NCBI GenBank assembly: GCA_023055425.1
Contig: JALGPY010000006.1
Span: forward strand, 70,712,127-70,776,126
Source of the DNA: Linanthus parryae
Taxonomy: Eukaryota > Streptophyta > Magnoliopsida > Ericales > Polemoniaceae
DNA: 64,000 bases
Direction: 5' to 3'
Under the pieces are notes generated by a model that had not been told where the DNA came from, did no database searches, and was given only the letters and a program-made list of their open reading frames with translations. A program made the position numbers and the translations under genes. Each line of letters starts with the position of its first letter. Position 1 is the first letter of the stretch. This document shows, in pieces, positions 1-9,545 of the stretch.

Positions 1-910
1 GGAGGGGCTGAAGTGCAAATTCGGCCAATGTTCATTAAAAAACGTGCCCAGGCCTTATGAAACGATTTCTCAGACCTAAAACAGAGGGGGGACGCTGCTT
101 TGGAGCTCTGGGAGCTTAGGGAACGATGGGAGAAGCTTGGGAGCACTTGGATCATTCGTTTGACTTCTAAAACTCCGTTTCTTCTCTAGTTTTGATTATT
201 GATCATGAAAACTTGTAATTTGATCATGTCTAAGCGTAGCTAAGTTTCTATTTGGGATATCTCATAGGGAACTAGGGTTTGAACACCATGTTTTGGTGAT
301 TTATGGATTATGCTTCATGCTTATTAGCTTAATTGGATGTTTATGCTTAGTTATGCTTGATTCATATGCGTAATCCTATCTTTCATATTGTTTGACGTCA
401 CAATAAGATTGATCTAGGCGATAATTATTAGAGGAATCAATAGTTATTGCTTGAACTTGAATCTTGCACTAGTCGAATCTAGGGTTGAGGAATCTTGCTA
501 GTTAACTAGAACTAAGAGTTGATATCAAGATCATAATGCATATTTAAACTTAAGTAGGCTAGAGGAATCAGGTACAAGAGTTTAAATATAGACTTTGGTT
601 GAGGAATCTTCAAAGTGAAATTGCTCGTTTGGCTAAGTAGAAAATATTCGTGTCGCATGAACATAAATCATAAGTGGTGTGAGATCCCTAGTGAACCCGA
701 AGAGATATCCTGACACTTGTCCCTCTTATTAATCTCAGTTTTAATAATTAGCTTGTTATTTATTTTTTTAGATTAGTTCAACAAACTCAACGCGCTTTGC
801 CCACATAAGGTTAATAAGTCTTAACTAGTTTACAAGAAGTCCTTTGGGTTCGACAAACCCGGATTTACCGGAATTATTACTACACTGACAGCCGTGCACT
901 TGCGGTTGGA
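1..910 (+). repeat. Probable 3' part of the Tat 5' LTR plus leader
   Basis: This AT-rich stretch has no coding potential. It has repeated short phrases (for example GAGGAATC several times) and ends with a segment around 845-905 of the kind found at the 3' end of Tat-type LTRs. The gag-like frame begins almost immediately after it. I see no convincing tRNA-complementary primer site, so the leader may be deleted. The exact LTR boundary (about 895-919) is uncertain, because the retained part of the 3' LTR (14581-15170) covers a different portion and cannot be aligned to it. Confidence 0.5.
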
Positions 911-3501
911 TTGTGTCAATCGCCTTCCACCGAAGCCGCCTCAGGAGAGGAGACCCGCCGTACTCCCACGACCACCGGTGAGGCCCCGACGCTAGAATCC
1001 TTGGACGCCACCATCCAAGGTCAGGCGAAAGCTCTCAAAGCTCAATCTGCGCAGCTTGAACGGATCATGGCTGTCTTGGGGACTCTTGCACCGAACCCTA
1101 CACAAGTCGCCGCCGTTTCTCAGGGAGGAGGAGCCCCTACCGCTCAAGGATTGGGAGTGTCAACCACACCCCGAACCCTAATCTGCAGACTCCACCAGCA
1201 ACTACGCAGTTACCCTCGATTCAAGGGTCAACAACTCAAATGTTGCCCCTCACTGCCCACACCCCTCAGCCTCCGGCCTTGGTACCTAATCCGGCCTCGC
1301 AATATCCCTTGCCTCCTCCAACGGCAATCTGGGGTAATGCGAACGCTCAATACGTCCCCAATCCTCCTGCGGCATATGTGTCGCCTCCGCCTTCGGCAAC
1401 CCCTCCACCTGCTACCGAGGGAAACACCCCAGAGTGTATGACGTCTCTGCAGAAGCGCATAGACACCATTCTTGCTCACCAATCGTTCGCGGATACCATC
1501 ATTCCGAAGCTAGACAACGATCCACCTATCCCGCGAGAGATCTATCTCATGCCTAACCCGGTTGGGTACAAGGATCCCAAATGGGACAAGTTCGAAGATG
1601 TCAATGGAAACGCTCATGAACATGTCATGCGTTTCATCGATGTCATGGGGCCGTATGGAGCTGATTCCAAACTGCTGATGCGAGAATTCCCGAAGTCTTT
1701 GGGAAACGTGGCGTACAAGTGGTACAGGACGTTGGAAGCTGGGTCCGTCAAGACTTGGGACAACATGGTCCAAAAGTTCTACACCAAGTTCTTTCAGATG
1801 GAGGAAAAGGTGACAATGATCCACCTCTCGCGGATGTATCAGAAGCGCGAGGAGGACGGGATAACTTTCATCAAGAAGTTCAGGGCGAAGTCCTTGGAAT
1901 GCAAAGATCCGATGCTCGAAAGTCGGCTTGTAGAGATATGCCTGCAGTGCATGCGAGATGAATACAAAGGTATGCTCATCAACCTGCAAACGCCCACGTT
2001 TTTGAAACTAATCGAATGCACAAAGAACATCGAGCCTATAGTGGAGAGGCAGAAAAAGAAAAACGCTCCGGAGCGATCCTCGAGCGGTACTACCTACAAG
2101 ATCGGGAGATTCAGTTACAAGAGGGGACGCGAAGCTGAGGTCAATACAGTTTCACCCCAGAAGCAGACGAAGATTGCGAACTTCGACGCACCACCTCTGC
2201 CATGTTCGGTGGAAGAAGCAAGCGACCTCTGCAGGCAGTGGCGCAAGGACGGTGTCCTACCGCCGCTCGAGAAAGCACCCTCCAAGGAGATGGTGAGGGA
2301 CCCGAAGTGGTGCGAGTACCACGGCAAGGTCATGCACCCCACAGCGGACTGTAAGAAGCTCAGGATTGTATTCATCCAAAAGATGAAGAACGGCGAGCTA
2401 ATTGTCAGCGATCACAGGAAGGATGTGCGCAACAATCCACTTCCTGCCCATGCGGAGCAAGACTCGAAAGGTAAAGAGGTCGCCATGATCTCGATTGTGG
2501 ACCTGGAAGAGGTCGCAGAGGATGGTCTACCCATCATTGCCGAAGTCCATGATGATGAGGACTACAGCGTAGACACGGAGGACGAACGTGCCGACCGGAT
2601 GAAGGGGTCGCACGGCTTTAGCAGATTCTTCGACGAGATGAACTTCTCAGAGAAATGCCGGACAGAAATGAAGAAAGCAATCTTGAGGATAGCAGAGGAC
2701 TATGAGGAGGATCTTGTAGTCTCCAATGGGAAAGTCATCAGGGCATCGCGCCCTACAGAAAAGGTTCTGACCTTTTCCGCCAACGACAAAAAGACAGATG
2801 CGAGCCACCAGAGGCCTATGTATGTGACAGTCATCATCAATGGCGTCGAGTTTAAAAGAGCATTCGTCGATGGAGGAGCAGCGGTCAACGTCGTTTCGCT
2901 CCACACATTGAAGCTAGCAGGGATTCCTGAGTACAAGATTGTCAGGCGCCCATCTCCGCTGATGGGATTTGGAAGCGAATCCAGAATGACGATAGGATGG
3001 ATCCGCCTGGGCGTCCAGATCGGCAAAATCAAGTGCTCAGCGAAGTTCTATGTCATAGATGCGAACACTACGTATCACATGATCTTGGGTCGAGCCTGGA
3101 TACATCGCTTTGACGCGGTCCCTTCAACAGCTCACCAAGTTATGAAAGCTATCTGGAACGACAGAATAGTCGAGATACCGGCTTCAACGAATCCATTCAA
3201 CATGGATGAAACACATCTCAGCGAGGCGGTGTGGTTCACCGAGATGGAGGACGAGCAAACACCGGGACCATTCAACCCTACTCCTTTACCCCAATGGGAA
3301 GATATCAAGGATCAGTCGCCTGCGGAAGTGATGGTGACAAGGGAGGATGCCAAGGAAAAGCCACCCACACGGGAAGAGGCGTCGCGAATCACTTACCAAC
3401 GAAAGAACGTATATACTCTGAAGAGAATAGCAAAGCATGACCCAGAGGGCAAAGAGATAGAGAGTTTCTACGCCAACGGGAAGAAGTGCTATCGCATATG
3501 A
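911..3501 (+). pseudogene. gag: Tat gag-protease (capsid plus aspartic protease)
   Basis: The main frame (1240-3501, 753 codons) encodes a Pro-rich N-terminus, then a retrotransposon gag capsid domain (roughly residues 100-280, with the W/Y-rich KWYRTL and FKKF-type core), and a retroviral-type aspartic protease domain near 2815-3130. The protease active-site motif reads VDGGA rather than the usual D-S/T-G, and the ILGRAW motif follows about 80 residues later. The frame from 911 has no ATG (it opens at TTG) and supplies the likely gag N-terminus, joined by a frameshift near 1130-1200. The capsid would assemble cytoplasmic virus-like particles, and the protease would mature the polyprotein. 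No CCHC knuckle is obvious. The frame ends 12 bases before the pol ATG at 3514, so pol sits in a separate frame. Confidence 0.8.
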
Positions 3502-3513
3502 AGGTGCGCGGGG

Positions 3514-6500
3514 ATGTCCTCACGCGGGCATGGGGATATCCCTGGGAAAATAAACCAAATCAAGCAGATTGCGGTAACGAAAAAGCCAATGCAGAGCGTT
3601 CTAGATGAGAAGCTCAAAGAAGCACCCGAATGCATGGAAGACAGACCCAGACCACAGAAGCAAGAGCTAAAGGAAGTGTTCCTAAGCCCGAACGAAGAAA
3701 AGAAGAGGCCAGTCTTCTTAAGCGCAGACCTCACAAGCGAAGAGGAGCAAGGATTACTGCAGCTCCTGACTGAGTACAAAGACGTGTTCGCATGGGAGTA
3801 TGACGAGATGCCCGGACTGGACACAAGTATCACCATGCACCGTTTAGACATCATCCCGGGGTCTAAGCCGGTAAAGCAGAGCACAAAAAGCTTCAGGCCA
3901 GAGCTTAACGTGAAGATCAAACAGGAGATTGTCAAACTCTTGGAGGGCAGGTTCATAGAGCCGAATCACCATCCCACATGGCTGGCCAATATTGTGCCGG
4001 TGGTAAATAAGAATGGACAGCTTCGCATCTGCGTGGATTTCCGAGATCTCAATCGCTTCTGCCCCAAGGACGATTTTCCGCTCCCCAACATCGATTTGCT
4101 CATCGATTCGACAGCGGGTCATCGCATGTTCAGTTTCATGGATGGCTTCAGCGGGTACAATCAGATCAAGATGGACCCTGAAGATGCACGGAAAACTGCA
4201 TTCATCACCCCAGTGGGAGTGTTCAACTACACGGTGATGCCCTTTGGTCTCAAAAACGCAGGTGCAACCTACCAGCAAGCCATGATGGCCCTATTCCACG
4301 ACATGATGCACAAAGAAGTGGAATTTTATGTAGATGACCTCGTGGTTAAATCCAAGCAAGAGGCGGATCACCTGGCAGATTTGCGGAAAGTATTCAACAG
4401 ATGCAGACGCTTTCAGCTGAAGATGAACCCTATGAAATGCGCATTTGGGGTAACGTCAGGGAAATTCTTGGGATGCGTGGTACATCGTCAAGGAATCGAG
4501 CCTGACCCTGCGAAAGTTTCAGCCATCATCAGCATGACTCCGCCGCATGACCAGAGTGCCTTGAAGAAATTCTTAGGGAAGCTATCGTATCTGCGAAGAT
4601 TCATCCCAGCGATTGCCGAGATTACTTTCTGTTTCAGTAATCTTCTCAAAAAAGATGCCGCATACAACTGGACCCCGGAGCACGAAGCTTCGTTCGGGAA
4701 GCTAAAGGAGCTGCTGACGTCTTCAAAAATAATGATCGCGCCTCAGTTGGGATCACCGCTTTTGCTGTATGTGACGTCAACGAGGAAATCCATAGGAGCA
4801 CTTTTGGCTCAGGAGTACGAGGGTCAAGAAAGGCCCATCTACTACATCTCTCGCATTGTGCAGCCCGCAGAATCAAGGTACACGGACATTGAGCGTCATT
4901 GCCTTGCCCTATTCTTCATAATAGAGAAGTTGAGACACTACTTTGCGTCGCACAAAGTGGTGGTGGTTACAAAAAGTGATCCCATACGATATTTGCTAAC
5001 TCACACTACTCCTGGAGGAAGATTGGCAAAATGGTATATGACCATTTTCCAGTTTGATATCACATGCGTTCGGCCACGGGCGATCAAGTCGCAGGCGGTA
5101 GCGGATTTGTTGGCACAGTTCCCCGACAACAGTCATGAGCCTGTGATCGAAGAAGAACTCGAGGGACCTGAAATCTATGCAGTCGATGTACCCTATTGGA
5201 CGCTCCACTTCGACGGCTCGTCGACAAGGAAATGCGGAGGCATTGGGATAGTCTTGACCAAACCAGATGGAGAGGTCATACAGATGTCCGCCAAACTTGA
5301 CTTCGCAGTCACTAACAACGAGGCAGAATATGAAGCCCTCATAGCAGGCCTTCGTGCAGCGAAAGCTTTGGAAGTAAGCAACTTGACGGTCATGGGGGAC
5401 TCTAAGCTAATTGTCAAGCAAGCCTCGGGCGAGTACGGTTTGAAGGAGATAAACCTTCTGTCCTACCGGACTTTTCTACAAAAGCTGGTGCAGCAATTCT
5501 GCGACGTTAGGTACGAGCACAAGCCCCGAGCGGACAACAGACATGCAGATGCTTTGGCCACCTTGGGATCCAAGGTTAGTACAGACAAATGTCCCGCAAG
5601 AATCTCGATCGAAGTGCGAACATCGTCGGCGTTAACAGAAGACGCGTGCGACGATGAACACATGGACGATGCGGACTGGAGAAAGGCAATCTTACGAGCC
5701 ATCACAGAAGGCACAAGCAGCGAGAGCTGGGCACTCACAAAGGGTTATTGCATACATGAAAACACCCTTTACTACAAGGGCCCTGGCAGAATACTTATGC
5801 GATGCGTCTCTGAACAAGAGGGACAACTGCTGTTAGAGAAGATTGACCAACATGCTTGCGGAGAAAGCGAAGTGTCAATCTATCGGAAGGCTCAGAGATA
5901 TGGCATTCACTGGCCTGACATGTCAACAGCCGCAACACTAATACAGGGAAAGTGCGAGAGTTGCGCACTGATCAAGGATTCTTTGCTCATCGCTCTAACC
6001 GATGATGATGCGGAGTGGAGGAAACCGCTCTTCGATTTTCTCACCCAGGGCACCGTACCCGAATCGAGAAAAGAAGCTGAGAAATTGAAGAGGAAAGCAT
6101 CCCGATACGTGGTACAAGAAAACCTGCTTTGGCGAAGAGGCCATGAGGGAAACTTGCTGCGATGTCTAGATGGCAGGGAAGCACAAGAAGTCATGGACCT
6201 TTCTCATCAGGTGGAACACCAGGGAGGTGCGAAATTATGCAGGCAACTACTCTCAATTGGATATTTCTGGCCCACGATGGAGGCTGATTGCCGCACCAAA
6301 GTACGACGCTGCCAGGAGTGTCAATTCCAAGGAAACCTAGTGCACGCTCCTGCTGTAGATCTACATGCGTTGGGAACGCCATGGCCATTTCACACATAGG
6401 CTCTAGATTTCATTGGTCCCATCTGACCAACTTCGCATGGAAATCATTTCATTCTCACCGCGACTGAGCTGTTCACCAAATGGGTGGAGGCGATACCACT

Positions 6501-7240
6501 GAAGATGGCAAATGCGCTAGTTGTGGTCCATTTCATCCAAGAAAACATCATATGCAGGTTCGGAATACCCAAAACCATCCTTTCAGATAATGGTACTCCT
6601 TTTGTTAATCGCCAGGTGGCTGCGAAGCTAGCAGAATACAAAATCAGGCAGATATGCTCCACCCCCTACTACCCAAAAGGGAACGGGCAGGCCGAAGCGA
6701 CCAACAAAACGTTGTTGAGGATCTTGAGCAAGATGGTCGCATATGACCACAAGAAGTGGGCTGATTCTCTAAGCATAGACCTGTGGGCTTACCGAACTTC
6801 TCCAAGGATACCCACGGGGGTCTCACCGTTCCTCCTATGCTATGGGGCTGAGGCTGTGGTACCTGCGGAAGTGAAAGTTAATTCGGTCAAGATTGGCCTT
6901 CCACGCATTGTACGACAATCAACGCGATCATGACTTAGTCTTGCTGGAAGAAAAGCGAGAACAAGCTAAAAGGACCAACAAGCGGTATCAAGAAAGGATC
7001 GCTCGTGCGTACAACAAAACAGTCCAACGTAGAGATTTCGCAGTTGGAGATTTGGTCCTGCGCGCATCTGACCATTGCATGCGAGAGGCGGCTCACCCAA
7101 AGTTCGCAGCCAATTGGGAAGGGCCCTTCGAAGTAACAGAAGTCTTTGACAGTGGCTACTGCAGTATACGGAGGTTGCACGGAACGACCCCAACTCCAAG
7201 CTCAGTCAACATGCGCTGGATTAAGAAGTACTATCCTTAA
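3514..7240 (+). pseudogene. pol: Tat pol: RT, RNase H, archaeal-type RNase H, integrase
   Basis: Domains in order: RT at about 3890-4500 with YVDD at 4327-4338; chromoviral RNase H (about 4660-5120); archaeal-type RNase H (about 5197-5575) with FDGSS, NEAEYEAL, GDSKL and HADAL supplying D-E-D-D; two zinc-binding-like modules (about 5650-5970 and 6000-6335); integrase core with LDFIG, SDNGTPF and GQAEATNK as the D-D-E triad; and an integrase C-terminal domain ending RWIKKYYP. Lesions: stops at 6397-6399 and 6424-6426 at the start of the integrase core, and one frameshift near 6890-6933. The first RNase H has no Asp where one is expected (YVTSTRK), so the second RNase H is probably the active one. 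RT copies the genomic RNA in particles and integrase inserts the DNA in the nucleus. This copy cannot make an intact integrase. Confidence 0.87.
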
Positions 7241-7441
7241 CTTCTCTCATGTTATGCGTTCTATTACAACGTTGCCTTATGCTATGTATAGCTATGATTT
7301 GCGCATCACCTCTCCCATATGAGAGAACTGTAATCTCATCTCTCCCACATGAGAGCTCTATAATAAAAGACTTCTCCCAAATGAGAAGAACTTTATACTT
7401 CTAGCTGTTTATATTGCTTCATTTGGTTTATTATTACTGTT
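7241..7441 (+). other. Tat pol to tandem-array spacer
   Basis: There is no coding sequence. Three copies of a short phrase built on CTCCCAxATGAGA occur at about 7310-7390, each able to form a small CTC/GAG hairpin. This is the start of the 3' untranslated region of the element. Confidence 0.5.
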
Positions 7442-8112
7442 AGCAAAAGCCTATACGCCACGATAGCAACCTACTCGAATGCGATCTTAATTGATTTTCT
7501 AAGCCTATCTGTCACGATAGCAGCCTATGCAAATGCGATCTTAATTGATCTTCTAAGCCTATCTGTCATGATAGCAGCCTATGCAAATGCGATCTTAATT
7601 GATCTTCTAAGCCTATCTGTCATGATAGCAGCCTATGCAAATGCGATCTTAATTGATCTTCTAAGCCTATCTGTCACGATAGCAGCCTATGCAAATGCGA
7701 TCTTAATTGATCTTCTAAGCATATCTGTCACGATAGCAGCCTATGAAAATGCGATCTTAATTGATCTTTTAAGCTTATCTGTCACGATAGCAACCTATGC
7801 AAATGCGATCTTAATTGATTTTCTAAGCCTATCTGTCACGATAGCAGCCTATGCAAATGCGATCTTAATTGATCTTCTAAGCCTATCTATCACGATAGCA
7901 GCTCATGTGAAAACAATCTTAAGTGATCTTTTAAGCCTATCTTCTATGATAGCAGCTCATGCAAACACGATCTTAAATGATCTTACAAGCTTATCTGCCG
8001 CGATAGCAGCGCTATACAAATGCGATTTAGAATTCGTTCTTAAGTCTATATATTGTGATAACAACATTATGCAAAATGATCTTAAGTGATCTACAAAGGC
8101 CTATCTGATGAG
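7442..8112 (+). repeat. 54-bp tandem repeat array, about 12 copies, in the Tat 3' untranslated region
   Basis: The unit starts AAGCCTATCTGTCACGATAG and recurs at about 7445, 7499, 7553, 7607, 7661, 7715, 7769, 7823, 7877, 7931, 7985 and 8039. Central copies are nearly identical and the 3' copies diverge. Each unit has a CTATC...GATAG hairpin. Because 54 is divisible by three, one frame stays open for 173 codons with an 18-residue hydrophobic repeat. I consider that frame fortuitous. Known: hypervariable tandem repeats in this position are typical of Tat/Ogre elements and can seed satellite DNA. Confidence 0.9.
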
Positions 8113-8769
8113 ATAGCATCGGCGCTTTGAGCTGGAACATATCATAAGCCCATCTGCCAAGATGGCAAAGCTGCGCAGACATGATCTCGAATGATCTAAA
8201 AACAATACAAAGTGTGTATATGGCATTACACAAGGCGAAATCTGCCGATACGCATGCGAAATTGTATTTTGTTGTAGCAAGACAGCAGATCATACAAAGC
8301 GATTTATCATTATGAGTCAAAAGGACTTACAATTTATCTGTCTAGATAGCAGCTTACAAGCGAAAAAGCTCAAATCTAACTACGCAGCCAACATGGCTTA
8401 CAATACATCTAAAAGAGTAACTTACGAACAAGAAGTTACACATCGCGGGAATCCTAGCTGAAAAATGATGAACCTAACGGTCCCAACACTAGCTATGCGA
8501 TGCACAGATCTGCGACCAAAGATCTGTAGCAAGTAGAGCGCTCCTGCGAAGAGATCAGCTCGCCATTCGCTACGTCCCTAGCAGCAAGATCTGCGTGACG
8601 CTACGTCCAAGATCTTAGGATCTGACAAGGCCCCTGTCTGATCAAAGATATGTACTAGAGGAACCACCTGTTCCGGCGTGTGCAGCCGTGCAAAACAGGG
8701 GAGCAGTCATTCCTCTGGCAATGGGCTCCTTGTCCAGATAGACAAGCGCATTGGCTCGCCACCCTGAGT
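8113..8769. other. Non-coding Tat 3' region with diverged hairpins
   Basis: I see no gene here. Decayed relatives of the upstream hairpin continue, for example CCATCT/AGATGG near 8148-8165 and TATCT/AGATA near 8335-8350. A repeated GATCTGCG-type phrase occurs at 8500-8620. This stretch probably lies 3' of the small antisense ORF. Confidence 0.5.
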
Positions 8770-9102
8770 TCAAGAACGAGGAGGAAAGAAATTCTCCTCC
8801 AGGGATGCTGGAGGAGAATCCCTCCGTTCATTACGAGTCGGTAGCAAGGTCACTACGGCGCTGCACCTCACCGGGAGGCGGCCAGAAACATGACCTGCAA
8901 ACATAATAGACGAAGAAAATTCTTCGAACAAAAGTGAGGTATTATCTGCATCCTCTCCATGAAGGTTACAAAGATCAGTAAGCCTCATAAAGCGGATCTT
9001 GGAAACTATTTCTATAGCACAAAGCGCAAACTCAGGTTGCCATGAATCAACGGAAAATAAGCGTTGAAGCCAGCAGTCATAAGGACTCACGGCAAAGCAC
9101 AT
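8770..9102 (-). CDS. Small antisense ORF of unknown function (110 aa)
   Basis: A minus-strand frame of 110 codons starts at an ATG at 9102 and ends at TGA. The product is not recognised: the N-terminus is Cys/Trp-containing (MCFAVSPYDCW), the middle is mixed, and the C-terminus is Arg/Ser/Pro-rich. No signal peptide, membrane segment or domain is clear. A TATATAAA box lies about 36 bases upstream of the ATG (9138-9146), leaving only a very short leader. The sequence also contains a TTTGCAG/GTCATG junction that could be an acceptor, so this might instead be part of a spliced antisense transcript downstream of the PMD gene. It could also be chance: an open frame this long is not conclusive. Confidence 0.35.
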   Translation of the reverse strand: MCFAVSPYDCWLQRLFSVDSWQPEFALCAIEIVSKIRFMRLTDLCNLHGEDADNTSLLFEEFSSSIMFAGHVSGRLPVRCSAVVTLLPTRNERRDSPPASLEENFFPPRS

Positions 9103-9137
9103 TTTTGGGATGAAGAACCCAAATGGAAAAAGGCAGG

Positions 9138-9146
9138 GTTTATATA
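9138..9146 (-). promoter_or_regulatory. TATA box for antisense transcription
   Basis: Read on the minus strand this is TATATAAAC, 36 bases upstream of the ATG at 9102. The surroundings are not generally AT-rich. It is therefore a plausible core promoter for the small antisense ORF. Confidence 0.4.
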
Positions 9147-9545
9147 GACCTTGTGGAGACTCTTCAGTTGCCTAGATGAGTCAGCAGAATTTGAAAAGAG
9201 GGTAAGGTCAATCACTTACTCCTTGAAAAGCGGTAACAATCAATTACCCTACTAAAGGCTACGACGATTCAGTTGCCTATCCTAATTAATGACGGATGGT
9301 CATGATTCGGATGGACTTCCCAATGAAATCGTGCTTATCTAATGAGCAATTAGCGCGAAAATCAAGGCAGAATATCAATTGATGATGTCATAATTAGATA
9401 TGCACAGAGATATTCTAGCAAATCCCGAAAGGGGCAAAACGGGCATTTCGATTCTTTTTTTTTGAAAAAAAAAAGGGGGGAGAAACCCCTAGCAACATTA
9501 CATTAATGTTTCAGCTATTTATTTGCTACTTTGAAAATTCAAAAA
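9147..9545. other. Non-coding gap between the two antisense genes
   Basis: No gene was seen. It contains a mononucleotide-rich patch (T run, A run, then G run) at about 9452-9481. On the minus strand this stretch follows the PMD stop codon and would hold its 3' untranslated region and poly(A) signal. I could not pinpoint a terminator. Confidence 0.4.

Noticed and set aside
1227..1482. Minus-strand Arg-rich ORF over gag
   Set aside because: A shadow of the Pro-rich N-terminus of the sense gag frame.
7568..8089. 173-codon ORF with an 18-residue hydrophobic repeat
   Set aside because: It follows from a 54-bp tandem repeat that happens to be a multiple of three. Copies are evidently conserved as DNA hairpins, and the frame decays with the repeat.
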